Counted from the first letter of the stretch, positions 35,151 to 44,427 are shown. The stretch is 64,000 bases of DNA from Paenibacillus_AA sp045062745 (GCF_045062745.1 NZ_JBJGED010000029.1:1-64000), one strand, 5' to 3'. Notes: generated by a model from the sequence alone, not told the origin. Translations and numbers: made by a program.

Positions 35151-36020
35151 ATGATCGACAAAACGTTGTTCGACATGATGCCGGTTATAGGCTGCGATTG
35201 CTTTATCCCGAATAAGCGTCAATGGAAATCGACCGAGTTCCAGTTGCTTCACCAAGATGAGGGACGTCCGAACATTCGTGTGGCGGAATCGCCCGTCAAG
35301 CTTACGGAACGGCAGGTGCTGATCGTCCAACCCGGTCAAACGATTTCGCTGGCCGAGTCCGGCATGGATTTAAGGTGTATTGCTTTCCGATCGCCTTTTT
35401 TGCAAACCGTGTTCGACCGTTTCCGGCCGATCCGGCCCGTCGTCTCCACGCTTAATGATCGTACCCGGGACACGTTGCACGAGCTGTGGACGATCCATAC
35501 CGTCGATGCGTTGCCGCTGGAACCGCTCAAAGCGTCGTGTGTGTTGTTCTCGCTTGTCGCCGACTTGGTGGCGAATGTGAGATGGGACGCAGCGGCGGAA
35601 AAAAACATGCCGAACGAAACGGTCGGGAAGTCCGCTCCCCTCCGAATCGGTGAAGGCAAATTCATCATCTATGCGGCGCGTTTCATGAAAAAGCGGATGG
35701 CCGATCCCGATCTATCCTTGCCTGACATCGCGCGGGCGATCGGCTATCATCCGAATTATTTCGCCCAGCAGTTTAGCCAAGTGATGAATATTTCGCCGAT
35801 GAAATATTTGAAGGCGATCCGTGTCGAACGGGCGATCCAGCTGCTCGAGGCAACGGATGACGAAGTGCAAACCATATGCGAAAAGGTGGGAATTAAGAAA
35901 TCGAACTCCTTGTCGGCGATGATCAAGGAGAGAACCGGCATGAGGCCGGTCCAATATCGGCGGCAGGTGAAAATTTCGAAGATGATGTGGAAGGGTGTCG
36001 CTGGCAGTCAAACGAGTTGA
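35151..36020 (+). CDS. AraC-family transcriptional regulator
   Basis: The 289-residue protein has an N-terminal ligand-sensing part (about residues 1-150, with PVKLTERQVLIVQPGQTISL resembling a cupin-like fold) and a C-terminal double helix-turn-helix: SLPDIARAIGYHPNYFAQQF and TICEKVGIKKSNSLSAMIKE. It is transcribed divergently from the biosynthetic operon across a 263-base gap, the usual position for a pathway-specific regulator. The ribosome site (AAAGAGGG) is 9 bases before the ATG. Ligand and targets are inferred only from position. Confidence 0.85.
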   Translation: MIDKTLFDMMPVIGCDCFIPNKRQWKSTEFQLLHQDEGRPNIRVAESPVKLTERQVLIVQPGQTISLAESGMDLRCIAFRSPFLQTVFDRFRPIRPVVSTLNDRTRDTLHELWTIHTVDALPLEPLKASCVLFSLVADLVANVRWDAAAEKNMPNETVGKSAPLRIGEGKFIIYAARFMKKRMADPDLSLPDIARAIGYHPNYFAQQFSQVMNISPMKYLKAIRVERAIQLLEATDDEVQTICEKVGIKKSNSLSAMIKERTGMRPVQYRRQVKISKMMWKGVAGSQTS

Positions 36021-36053
36021 CGCTCTATGCATCGCGGACAAAAATACAAAAAG

Positions 36054-36091
36054 ACGGAATGCCGGGACTTTTTCATCTCCAGGCATTCCGT
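36054..36091. terminator. Hairpin terminator after the AraC gene
   Basis: ACGGAATGCC and GGCATTCCGT form a 10-bp perfect stem. On the plus strand only TTTC follows; on the minus strand a longer T-rich tract follows. It may therefore stop transcription from both sides. Confidence 0.65.
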
Positions 36092-36138
36092 TTCGATGTT
36101 CGTGCCATATAATTTCGAAGGAAGTGCGTTAAGTATCG

Positions 36139-36363
36139 ATGGATAATACAAATACAAAAGAAATGTTTTGGGCGTTTGTGATGAATTTAGGAGTGACGGG
36201 AACAGCTATATTTGGGGGAAGCTTTTTTATTAGATTGACTGGTGAAAGAGGATTTGATATTTTTTATTTTCTTATGTTCCTAGTTTTATTAGGTATCATG
36301 TGTCTTGGGACATATAAGTACACAAAAGTAAGAAAAAAGGATAAAAGTGAAAATAAATCCTAG
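36139..36363 (+). CDS. Small AT-rich two-helix membrane protein
   Basis: The 74-residue protein has hydrophobic segments at about residues 10-30 and 40-60 and a Lys-rich C terminus (KVRKKDKSENK). Codon and base use are clearly more AT-rich than all neighbours, suggesting recent acquisition from a lower-GC genome. The ribosome site (GAAGGAAG) is rather far from the ATG. Its last 68 bases overlap the 3' end of the MFS gene on the other strand. I do not recognise a family. Confidence 0.6.
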   Translation: MDNTNTKEMFWAFVMNLGVTGTAIFGGSFFIRLTGERGFDIFYFLMFLVLLGIMCLGTYKYTKVRKKDKSENKS

Positions 36364-37735
36364 ATTCACTGGATTCCTGTCTCCGTCGACCCATGAATAC
36401 CAAGGACAACGCGACCAGTGTGAGGATAATCCCCAGCACTCGCAATCCCCCAGAGCTGAACTGGTCTCCCATTACAATGCCTATCAGTAAGGAAGAGAGA
36501 ATGGTTCCCAGGTATCTAGAAGTATTGAACAATCCGGAAGCCACCCCGATGATTTCTTTCGGAGAGCTTTCGAACAAGGCGGCTTGCATCCCGACATTGT
36601 TCAACCCGTTGCTAATGCCGAATGCGGCTAACGCCAAACACACGCTAATAACCGGCGATGCTGGAGTCAATGTCACGAGCCACACGGATCCAAATGTCAT
36701 CAGGATTGCGGATACCACCAATGCGGGTCGCGGTCCTGTTTTATCGATCCATCGACCGGCTAACGGAGAAACAACGAGAGAACATAAACCTAAGCTCAGC
36801 ATAAGAATCCCCGTGTAGAACTCGCTGACATTGCGTACCACTTGCAAGTAGGACGGAAGCCCGAAAAAGAGCGAGTAAAAAAGTACGTTCACTAGCATAA
36901 ATTCGACATTGACCCAAGTCATCGCGGGATATTGGGCGAATGTGCGTAAAGGAATAAAGGGTGCCGCCGCTTTTAACTCATGTCGTACGAAAGCCGCAAG
37001 TGCAACGAGGCCGATCCCCCCGACAAGGACATTTCTCAATGAGACATACCCAGACGATTTTACTGACAGTAATTCAACGAGCAGGGCCACCAGACCCACT
37101 GTGAAGAGCAGAATCCCTGACACATCAATCCATTCAAACCATTTACGAAAGGACATGTTGCGTGAATCGGATGTTGGCGGGTTGTCCTTAGGAATAATCC
37201 TCCAAGCTAAAAGAAAGCTCGCCGCCACGAACGGAATATTGACGAAAAAGATAGCCTGCCAATCCCACCAGTGAATCAATACCCCGCCAATGAAAGGACC
37301 GATCGCTGCCGCGCCGGACAGGAATATGGACAAAACCGACAGTGCAGACGCTTGTTTCTCCGTAATATGAATCCGCACGATAGCCATTCCGACCGCAACC
37401 ATCATGCTTGTTCCGATGGATTGCACAATACGGAAAACGATGAGCGACCCAAAGTTAGGTGATAGCGGAGCTAACAATGACGCAACGAAGGCTACGACCA
37501 GCCCAGTAAGAAAGATTTTCCGGCGGCCGAATAAATCGCTCGCCTTTCCCATGACGGGCTGTGAGATCGCACTCGCAATGTAGAAAGAAAAAATAATCCA
37601 GGAAACGTCTGTAAAGTCAAGTTGATACACATTTTGCAGCCTTGCAATCGCCACAGAAATCATCGAAGAATTTAGGGGGTTCAATAAGATTCCCAGCCCA
37701 ACGGAAATCATCAACCTCCTGCTGCGAGCATTCAC
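36296..37735 (-). CDS. MFS multidrug exporter, DHA2/EmrB-like
   Basis: The 479-residue transporter has about 14 transmembrane helices. The loop 2-3 motif GKASDLFGRRKIFLTG and the drug-exporter motif in GPFIGGVLIHWWDWQAIFFVNIP (split over helix 5-6) are typical of proton-driven drug/H+ antiporters. The GTG at 37735 has AGGAGGAG and is preferred to the ATG at 37771. The C-terminal 20 residues run antisense into the small gene at 36139. A divergent LysR gene likely controls it. It could export the cluster's product, but it is separated from the operon by the AraC gene. Confidence 0.85.
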   Translation of the reverse strand: MNARSRRLMISVGLGILLNPLNSSMISVAIARLQNVYQLDFTDVSWIIFSFYIASAISQPVMGKASDLFGRRKIFLTGLVVAFVASLLAPLSPNFGSLIVFRIVQSIGTSMMVAVGMAIVRIHITEKQASALSVLSIFLSGAAAIGPFIGGVLIHWWDWQAIFFVNIPFVAASFLLAWRIIPKDNPPTSDSRNMSFRKWFEWIDVSGILLFTVGLVALLVELLSVKSSGYVSLRNVLVGGIGLVALAAFVRHELKAAAPFIPLRTFAQYPAMTWVNVEFMLVNVLFYSLFFGLPSYLQVVRNVSEFYTGILMLSLGLCSLVVSPLAGRWIDKTGPRPALVVSAILMTFGSVWLVTLTPASPVISVCLALAAFGISNGLNNVGMQAALFESSPKEIIGVASGLFNTSRYLGTILSSLLIGIVMGDQFSSGGLRVLGIILTLVALSLVFMGRRRQESSESRIYFHFYPFFLLLCTYMSQDT

Positions 37736-37852
37736 TATAGGTCTCCTCCTCCCATAATGTTTTGATGTCATCGTAATGCAAATCTTATATTTATTCCAAC
37801 GCATTTTATGTTATGATTTCATTGACTGGAAGGAATGAATGGAGCGTGCGAA

Positions 37853-38728
37853 ATGGAGCTTCTTCAATTGCAATATTTTGTCGCGGTAGCTCGATTGGAG
37901 CATGTGACCGAAGCTGCGCAAAGTTTGCATGTCACGCAATCGTCGTTAAGCAAAACGATTCAACGCTTGGAGGAGGATCTGGGTGTCCCTCTGTTCGATC
38001 GTATAGGGAGAAGGCTGCGGTTGAATGAGTTCGGAACCCGATTCCTTCATCGTGCGGAAAGGGCCTTGTTCGAATTGGAACAAGGGAAGCAGGAGCTTCG
38101 CGATTTGTCCGGCCCGGAACACGGCACGCTCGAATTGGCGGTCACCACCGCAAGCACGTTGCCGAACATCCTTCGAGAGTTTCGAAAAAAACGGCCCCAC
38201 ATCCAATTCCATGTACAAATGTTGACCACGCAGGAAATGGTTACGCTTCTTCATCGCGGAGAGGTCGATTTCTGCTTGTCGTCGCCTCCGATACGAGGGG
38301 ACGACATCGAATGTGAAATTGTGTTCGTCGACCCGATCCTTGTTGCTGTTCCAGAGGGTCATCGTTTGGCAAACAGAAGCAGCGTGTCCTTGGCGGAGCT
38401 AAAGGATGAAGGGTTTGTCGGAGTAAAAAAAGGCTACGGTACCCGGGATTTAGTGGACGCTTTATGTCAATCGGTCGGCTTTGAGCCTATATATGTGTAT
38501 GAGGGAGATGAACCTGCGCGTCTTAGCTCTCTCGTAGAAGCCGATATCGGTATCGCCTTCATCCCAAGCACGGCAAGGAACTCCCGGGAATCTATCAAAT
38601 ATCTCCAAGTAGAAAATCGCGAATTGGTACGGGAGATCGCATTATTATGGCATAAAAGCCGGTACATTTCACGGGCTGCAATGGAGTTCCGTGACATCGT
38701 TACAGAATACTTTCAGTCGCTTTCCTAG
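37853..38728 (+). CDS. LysR-family transcriptional regulator
   Basis: The 291-residue protein has the N-terminal winged helix (LQYFVAVARLEHVTEAAQSL, then QSSLSKTIQRLEEDLG) and a periplasmic-binding-type effector domain. The ATG at 37853 follows TGGAG at good spacing; an earlier in-frame ATG at 37835 lacks a ribosome site. The 117-base gap to the divergent MFS gene fits the common arrangement in which a LysR protein regulates its neighbour and itself. AATGC/GCATT words in that gap form an imperfect dyad near 37780-37812 that might be its site. Confidence 0.88.
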   Translation: MELLQLQYFVAVARLEHVTEAAQSLHVTQSSLSKTIQRLEEDLGVPLFDRIGRRLRLNEFGTRFLHRAERALFELEQGKQELRDLSGPEHGTLELAVTTASTLPNILREFRKKRPHIQFHVQMLTTQEMVTLLHRGEVDFCLSSPPIRGDDIECEIVFVDPILVAVPEGHRLANRSSVSLAELKDEGFVGVKKGYGTRDLVDALCQSVGFEPIYVYEGDEPARLSSLVEADIGIAFIPSTARNSRESIKYLQVENRELVREIALLWHKSRYISRAAMEFRDIVTEYFQSLS

Positions 38729-38736
38729 AAATGAGG

Positions 38737-38764
38737 AAAAGCGGCTATAATAAGCCGCCCTTTT
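38737..38764. terminator. Bidirectional terminator between LysR and oxidoreductase genes
   Basis: GCGGCT and AGCCGC form the stem, with TTTT following on both strands. It lies between two convergent genes. Confidence 0.75.
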
Positions 38765-39738
38765 CAAGCCCGTTGCACTCCAACGTTTAAAACCACGTTG
38801 CCCTTTTTATGGCCTTGCTCCACGTAACGGTGAGCCTCCGCCGCTTGCTCAAGCGGATAACGGCGGTCGATGACCGAACGCAGCGCGCCGGCCTCGATCA
38901 GTTCCTTCAAGTAAGTCAAGTCTTCGGCGCTTTCCTTCAATGATTCGCCTATCACCTTCTTGCCGCTAGTCAAGTTGATCCATAGCCCGCGAATAATCGG
39001 CAATGGGCTTACGTGGACCGCTTGCAAGTAGAAGCCGTCAGGTGTCAGACGCTTGATGCAAACCTTGAACGGACTTTTCCCGACCGTATCGAAAATAATA
39101 TCGTAGGTCGGACCGCCCTCCGAGAACCGTTCTTTCGTATAATCGATGACACTGTCGGCACCGAGCGATCTCACTAGCTCCACATTCGGGGTGCTGCATA
39201 CTCCTGTAACTTCCGCGCCGAAATGTTTGGCCAGCTGCACCGCATATGTCCCGACGCTGCCTGATGCGCCATAGACGAGCACGCGATTGCCGCGCCGGAT
39301 GTTGCCCTTACGGAGAAATTGCAACGCCGTACAGGCGCCGACCGGAACCGCCGCCGCCTCCTCGAACGTGATGTTGGCCGGTTTGAGCACTACGCTGCCC
39401 GTCTCCGGCAGGCACTTGTATTCGGCATACGCACCAAAACCGGTGCCGCAGGCGGCATACACGGCGTCCCCGGGTTTAAAGCGAGTAACGCCGCCGCCCG
39501 TCGATTCGATGACGCCGGCCAGTTCGAATCCCAATATCCGGACTCGTTTCGGTTTCCGCAAACCGTTAAACATCCGCGCCAAGAAAGGATCCGCCTTGCG
39601 TAATCGCCAATCCCCCGCCGATGCGGTTGTCGCATAGACCTTAATCAAGATCTCGTTGTCTTTGGGTACCGGCTTGGCGACCTCTCTCAGCTGCAAGACA
39701 TCCGGAGGCCCGTACCGCTCGTATACGATTGCTTTCAT
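38764..39738 (-). CDS. NADPH quinone reductase-like medium-chain oxidoreductase
   Basis: The 324-residue member of the medium-chain dehydrogenase/reductase family has an N-terminal GroES-like domain (MKAIVYERYGPPDVLQLREV, GFELAGVIESTG) and a Rossmann fold with VLVYGASGSVGTYAVQLAKHFGAEVTGV. It has no zinc-binding Cys cluster, so it belongs to the zinc-free quinone oxidoreductase group. ATG at 39738 has GGAGGGG; the longer reading is rejected. Its start lies inside the 3' end of the upstream membrane protein gene, suggesting translational coupling. Physiological substrate unknown. Confidence 0.85.
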   Translation of the reverse strand: MKAIVYERYGPPDVLQLREVAKPVPKDNEILIKVYATTASAGDWRLRKADPFLARMFNGLRKPKRVRILGFELAGVIESTGGGVTRFKPGDAVYAACGTGFGAYAEYKCLPETGSVVLKPANITFEEAAAVPVGACTALQFLRKGNIRRGNRVLVYGASGSVGTYAVQLAKHFGAEVTGVCSTPNVELVRSLGADSVIDYTKERFSEGGPTYDIIFDTVGKSPFKVCIKRLTPDGFYLQAVHVSPLPIIRGLWINLTSGKKVIGESLKESAEDLTYLKELIEAGALRSVIDRRYPLEQAAEAHRYVEQGHKKGNVVLNVGVQRA

Positions 39739-40390
39739 CCTTTTCCCCTCCATTCCTAATGTTGTCACTGGTGCGAACTCTGCGGATGGCCCATTCGGCC
39801 ACGGCGAGGTTGATGACCCAGCCCGCACCCATGAACAGCGCTTTACTTAAATCATCCGGAGAGCCGATGACTAATGTCCCGGCCGTCTCAGTCAGCACCT
39901 GCGTGCCCGCGCCAAGCCCGATCGCGTAGCCGCGCGTCATCCAGGCGCGGTGCCGGGTCACGTCCCCCCGCAGGATCGCGGTAAAGCCGAGCAGGATGGA
40001 CACGACCATGGCCGACCCGAATAAGAGCCGCAAGGAGAACAGCAGCTTACCGCCGTATGGAATGGGATAGAACAGGGTCATCCACAGCCCAGTAAGTCCT
40101 ACCAGCAGGCCGCATAGAACCAGGAGCCGTCCGGCCGCGCGGTGCCAGCCTGGCTTGCGCCGCCGAAGACCGGGTGCGAACTGGAACGCGCCCAGGATGG
40201 CATACACGCCGGAGCTTAGGATATGCAGCACCACCGGCAGGGGCGTCTCAAAGAACCGGGCGTTGGCCGGCGTAACTTCCGCGCCGCCGGCCAACGAGGT
40301 GAGCCGGTAAATTCCGGCGGCGATCGGAATGACGCTCAGTAAGAGCAATGCGGCGACAAGCAGCATGGCCGAGCGTTCTTTTGTATTCAT
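39641..40390 (-). CDS. DUF2306-like membrane protein
   Basis: The roughly 249-residue protein has six or seven helices with conserved-looking HILSSGVYAILGAFQF, WHRAAGR and HRAWMTRGYAI, the pattern of DUF2306 proteins, which resemble haem-binding membrane domains through their spaced His residues. The C-terminal 35 residues are Arg/Gly-rich, read into the oxidoreductase gene for about 98 bases, and do not look conserved, so the natural end may have been lost by a frameshift. ATG at 40390 is 1 base after the preceding stop. Confidence 0.7.
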   Translation of the reverse strand: MNTKERSAMLLVAALLLLSVIPIAAGIYRLTSLAGGAEVTPANARFFETPLPVVLHILSSGVYAILGAFQFAPGLRRRKPGWHRAAGRLLVLCGLLVGLTGLWMTLFYPIPYGGKLLFSLRLLFGSAMVVSILLGFTAILRGDVTRHRAWMTRGYAIGLGAGTQVLTETAGTLVIGSPDDLSKALFMGAGWVINLAVAEWAIRRVRTSDNIRNGGEKDESNRIRAVRASGCLAAERGRQAGTQRQRDLD

Positions 40391-40391
40391 A

Positions 40392-41093
40392 TCAGGCTTT
40401 ATCACGCCGTTCGGACCAGACCGAGTATCCCAACCAAGCCAGACCTAACCCTACCGGCACCGCCAGTATCCGATCGTACGGGTGATGAATCAGGGAAGAC
40501 AGTGGGAGTGGCAGAAGGGTCCCTATGGCAAGCAGGGCGGCAGCCCAGCGCGACAAAATGCCTGCGCGGAACGTAGCGATGCCGAACAGCAGCCCGCCGA
40601 GTAAATACATGGCCCCTGTCACCGAATAGATCGTCTCGAGGTGTCCGACATTTATATCGCCGACATTGCCGCTTGGGATCCCCAGCATGCCCTCGACAAA
40701 GATTGGCGATTCGGCGGAGAGCGGTGGAGAGACAAAGGCTTCGATGAATTGAAAGGCCAATGTGAGCGTATAGAAGAGGCTAATCAAGAGATAGCCGGCC
40801 AAACCGAGCCAACCGGCCTTCTCCACTTGCCTGGCATAGATCCCCATTATGCCGAGTAGGCCTAGAAAGCACATAGCGACGCCCAAGTAGTGGACGATTG
40901 CCCATCGACCGGTGTGGACTGACGAAAGAATGTCGGCAGGATGGATCGTCTGCACGACGATAAAGAGGATCCCTGCCAGCATAGCCGCTAACCCCGCGAA
41001 ACGGATGAGATTCGAGGCTGTTATCGCGGCTCGCCGGTTGGTTTGCACGTGCTCGTTCCCTTTAATAATTGCGGTTTCTTGATACGTGTTCAT
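40392..41093 (-). CDS. Hypothetical membrane protein
   Basis: The 233-residue protein has about seven hydrophobic segments starting near residue 30. I do not recognise a domain. ATG overlaps the stop of the 95-residue gene upstream (ATGA). It belongs to a four-gene run with the DUF2306-like protein and the oxidoreductase, all downstream of the MalT-like regulator on the same strand, and may be controlled by that regulator. Confidence 0.7.
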   Translation of the reverse strand: MNTYQETAIIKGNEHVQTNRRAAITASNLIRFAGLAAMLAGILFIVVQTIHPADILSSVHTGRWAIVHYLGVAMCFLGLLGIMGIYARQVEKAGWLGLAGYLLISLFYTLTLAFQFIEAFVSPPLSAESPIFVEGMLGIPSGNVGDINVGHLETIYSVTGAMYLLGGLLFGIATFRAGILSRWAAALLAIGTLLPLPLSSLIHHPYDRILAVPVGLGLAWLGYSVWSERRDKA

Positions 41094-41377
41094 GGGTTTG
41101 TCTCCTTTGTTTTCATGTCCTGTCTGTTCGCCGATTCGGGATCAACTTGAATGACCGACACCAATGGGAGGCCGAGATCGCGCACTTTCCTGAGCAAGCC
41201 GTGCAATGCGGGCTGATCGTCTACCCGGACAATAAGGATGGTTGTTCCGTCGCTTTCATGGGTAAGGCTTAGCCCCTCAAACCAGTAGGTCCACCGGGCA
41301 TCAAGGTGACCCTTAAGTCGTACTTCGTACAGTGCAGGTCCGTTGTGGTCTTCCGTTGATCCGTGTGTCTCGCTCAT
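41090..41377 (-). CDS. Small conserved protein linked to LuxR/MalT-type regulators
   Basis: The 95-residue protein contains YEVRLKGHLDARWTYWFEGL and LHGLLRKVRDLGLPLVSV. I remember close relatives beside MalT-like regulator genes in Chloroflexi and Bacillota. It has no signal peptide or membrane helix. The ribosome site AAGGAGG is strong. Function is unknown; the predicted alpha/beta fold of about 60 residues may be a small sensory or ferredoxin-like domain. Confidence 0.7.
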   Translation of the reverse strand: MSETHGSTEDHNGPALYEVRLKGHLDARWTYWFEGLSLTHESDGTTILIVRVDDQPALHGLLRKVRDLGLPLVSVIQVDPESANRQDMKTKETNP

Positions 41378-41530
41378 TCTTTACCTCCTTCATTTTCCTC
41401 GTGTGGATGCATCTCCACGTCGTTTCATGCGTTCCTTACATAATCAAAAGATACATGCTCATGTGGTGAGACGGCATCACCACAAGTGGTGATTGACGTG
41501 ATGATTTTTTCGACAAGGGGCTTGGTGAAA

Positions 41531-41563
41531 ATAAAAACGCCCCGCACTTCTGCCAGGGCGGGG
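41531..41563 (-). terminator. Intrinsic terminator of the MalT-like regulator gene
   Basis: CCCCGC and GCGGGG pair around a 12-base loop and are followed on the minus strand by CGTTTTTATTTT. Confidence 0.75.
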
Positions 41564-41581
41564 TTGATCTATCAAGGCTTG

Positions 41582-44308
41582 CTATAACAAATCGAGTTCC
41601 ACAGCGCGGCGGACGGCTGTCCGTCGGTTGTTGACCTCAAGCTTGTCGTAAATGTTCTTGGTATGGGTCCGCAAGGTGTTAAGGGACACCCTAAGTTCGC
41701 GGGCAATTTCCGGGCCGTTCAAGTCGGTTCCGAGCAGACGAAGCACATCACGTTCACGTTCGCTTAACGGTTCCATCAGCGGCTTGCTCACAACCTGCTT
41801 TCCAGTCGCTCTTACCTCAACATTTCCAAGCGATTCCAATAGGCCGCGGACATAGTTCGGGGCGATCCCTTGTTTCACGGCCGCTTCCAACAGGGCAGCC
41901 ATGGGTCGGCCTTCGTCCACGAAGATGCGGATGTAGCCCTCCGGCTCGGCCAGTATTAATGCTCGTTCCAGGGGCACAAGCGCAGCAGGGATGTCGCCTT
42001 GCATATGATAAGCAAGTGCCTGTAAGACGAGGATTTCGATCGCGCATCCCGTCCGCTCGCCTTCTTCAGCAGCTTGAAGGAGACGCTTCAGAAGTCCCAT
42101 TACCTCGAGCATGAAGCGGTCTGTACGGTCGCTCTTATACCGGGCCAAGAGCACCCTGGCCAGGGTGATGTGCTCGAATTCGCGCTCGTAACAAAGGTCG
42201 TCCGCCGCGGACAGACCCTTCTCCCGTGCCCAGTCGAGGGCTTCACCCAACCTTCCCTGCGCGACCCACACCCGTGTCTTCAACGCCGATGCAGGACGTA
42301 CATCGAGGAAAAAGTCGCTCATATACAGGTTCTCTGCCTCATGGAGAAGGTCGAACGCACCGTTCAAATCTCCTTGGGCCTCCCGTACTCGAGCCATGGC
42401 GACGCGCCAGCGATACGGGTATTGCGGGAAGCCGGTGTGCTCGCCCTGCTCCTTGCTTCTCAACAAATACTGCGTGGCGGCATGCAGATCGTCATGCTCC
42501 CGACAGAGCTCGCTCATACCTACGTAAATGTCCGCCGTTCCCCGCAGATCAGGTTCGCCATGATCCGCCGCAAGCTGCAAGCCCCGCTCATACGTACGCA
42601 TCGCCTCGTGGAGTCGGCCTTGCGCAATCCGTATTTCAGCCAGAGCGATAGCACCATTGATCGCGTCGGAGATCGCCCCCGCCAGCTGCACGTTAATCAT
42701 GCCGGCTGCAAACATCCGGCGTGCTTCCTCGAGATCCCCGCTCCTCCATAAGGCGAGTCCCAGTAGTGCAGTTGCCGCTCCGCGCGGGAGATGGTCGTCC
42801 TCAGGCACGAGGTCGAGCACCTGTCGGGCGTATTTCGTAGCGGCTGGCACATCACCCAATACCAAGGCTAGTCCGGAACGGTACACGGCGATCAAACCCG
42901 GGAGACGGCGAAACTCCTCTTCGTCCACGACGACCATCTCGGCCGGCAGGGCTTGCTCCCGCTCACGCATGTCCGCCGCTGTCTCCAGCCACTGTTCGGC
43001 GTCTCGCAGTCGGTTCTCAACGGCGTCTAATTTGCCGCCGGCCAATAACGCCCCGGCATACCAAACGCTTAGCACAGGCCTGCATCGGACCAGCTCATCG
43101 GGGAGCGATTTCAGCCACCCCAGCATTGCAGCCTCCTGTCTGCTCCTGCGCAAGGCTGGTATAGCCAGCTCAACCAGGTCCGCCGCGCGTGCGAAATCCT
43201 CGGCGGCCAGCGCATGGCGGATCGCGTCGTCCGCCGAGCCATGCTGCTCGTACCATAGGCTTGCGCGCCGATGAAGCGCAGCTACTTGATCGGGCTGATC
43301 CGACCTTAAATACGCAGAGAGAACTTCGGCAAAAAGATGATGATAGCGATACCACCTGCGCCTGTCATCCAGTGGAACGACAAAAAAGTTGCCTAGCTCC
43401 AGGGACTGAAGCAGCGCGACGCCATCCTCACGGCCGGTGACGGCATCGCATAACGGGCCATGCAGCCGGTCGAGAATGGAGGTCTGAAGCAAGAAGCTTC
43501 GGATCGGGTCGGGCTGACGCTGCAGAACCTCTTCGACCAGATAGTCCATAATGTACCGATTGTCTCCGGCGAATTCCCGAATGAAGGCAGGAATATCTTT
43601 GCGCCCCTGCATCGAGAGCGCCGCCAGTTGAAGTCCCGCAATCCAGCCTTCGGTACGCGTCTCCAGGGCAGTCATTTCGTCTGCCGTAAGACCCAATCCC
43701 ATAACCTGATTAAGGAATGCGGCCACTTCGCCGAGCGTAAAGCGCAGGTCGGTGTCTCGCAACTCGGTCAAGAGGCCTTGAGCACGTAACCGGCTTAAGG
43801 GAAGCTGCGGATTTTCACGTGTGGCGATGACCAGGTGCATCTGTGGAGGGAGATGCTCGAGCAGGAAGTTTAAAACATCGTCGATCCATTTGGCATCAAT
43901 AACATGGTAGTCGTCCAGAACGAGGACAAATTTGTACGGGAGAGCTGAGATTTCATTGAGCAAGATGGTTAGTATCAATTCGGTTGACGGCGGCTGCGGG
44001 GAGTTGAGCGCACTAACCGCGCCTCCTCCAAAATGGTCCTCAATCGTCTGCAGAGCAGCGACAAGGTGAGTCAGGAAGCGCGTAGAGTCGATATCTCCTT
44101 CGTCCAGCGACAACCATGCGACAGGTCGATCACAACCGGCGACCCATTCGCTGACCAGCGTTGTTTTGCCAAAACCGGCTGAGGCGGAGATGAGGGTCAG
44201 CTTGCGGTCGAGACCCTCGTTCAGCCGCTCGATCAGGCGCGGCCTTTGGACAACTCTCGTCCGTGGCACGGGGATATACAGTTTGGTGGCCAAAATGGAA
44301 ATATTCAT
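41582..44308 (-). CDS. MalT-like LuxR-family ATP-dependent regulator
   Basis: The 908-residue STAND-type regulator has an N-terminal NTPase with Walker A SAGFGKTTL (about residues 43-51) and Walker B VLVLDDYHVID, a long helical TPR-like middle, and a C-terminal LuxR helix-turn-helix (LSERERDVLRLLGTDLNGPE, then SLNTLRTHTKNIYDKL). By analogy with MalT, ligand binding would drive oligomerisation and promoter activation. The downstream genes at 38764-41377, on the same strand but beyond a terminator, are the likely targets. The inducer is unknown. Confidence 0.9.
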   Translation of the reverse strand: MNISILATKLYIPVPRTRVVQRPRLIERLNEGLDRKLTLISASAGFGKTTLVSEWVAGCDRPVAWLSLDEGDIDSTRFLTHLVAALQTIEDHFGGGAVSALNSPQPPSTELILTILLNEISALPYKFVLVLDDYHVIDAKWIDDVLNFLLEHLPPQMHLVIATRENPQLPLSRLRAQGLLTELRDTDLRFTLGEVAAFLNQVMGLGLTADEMTALETRTEGWIAGLQLAALSMQGRKDIPAFIREFAGDNRYIMDYLVEEVLQRQPDPIRSFLLQTSILDRLHGPLCDAVTGREDGVALLQSLELGNFFVVPLDDRRRWYRYHHLFAEVLSAYLRSDQPDQVAALHRRASLWYEQHGSADDAIRHALAAEDFARAADLVELAIPALRRSRQEAAMLGWLKSLPDELVRCRPVLSVWYAGALLAGGKLDAVENRLRDAEQWLETAADMREREQALPAEMVVVDEEEFRRLPGLIAVYRSGLALVLGDVPAATKYARQVLDLVPEDDHLPRGAATALLGLALWRSGDLEEARRMFAAGMINVQLAGAISDAINGAIALAEIRIAQGRLHEAMRTYERGLQLAADHGEPDLRGTADIYVGMSELCREHDDLHAATQYLLRSKEQGEHTGFPQYPYRWRVAMARVREAQGDLNGAFDLLHEAENLYMSDFFLDVRPASALKTRVWVAQGRLGEALDWAREKGLSAADDLCYEREFEHITLARVLLARYKSDRTDRFMLEVMGLLKRLLQAAEEGERTGCAIEILVLQALAYHMQGDIPAALVPLERALILAEPEGYIRIFVDEGRPMAALLEAAVKQGIAPNYVRGLLESLGNVEVRATGKQVVSKPLMEPLSERERDVLRLLGTDLNGPEIARELRVSLNTLRTHTKNIYDKLEVNNRRTAVRRAVELDLL

Positions 44309-44357
44309 CGATTGATCCTCATCGGTTATTTCGTACCGGAAGAAAGGAACTTAAGTA

Positions 44358-44413
44358 AGCAAAAAGGGTTTCAGTAAGCCCATTTAAAACCTAAGGCTTC
44401 CCAAAACCCTTTT
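44358..44413 (-). terminator. Terminator downstream of tRNA-Leu
   Basis: AAAAGGGTTT and AAACCCTTTT form a long imperfect stem with inner GGGAAGCC/GGGCTT pairing, followed on the minus strand by TTTTTGC. Confidence 0.65.
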
Positions 44414-44427
44414 AAATACTGCTCTGA

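Noticed and set aside
36296..37735. MFS exporter as part of the biosynthetic cluster
   Set aside because: It is separated by the AraC gene and a foreign-looking small gene and has its own divergent LysR regulator; a link is possible but unsupported.
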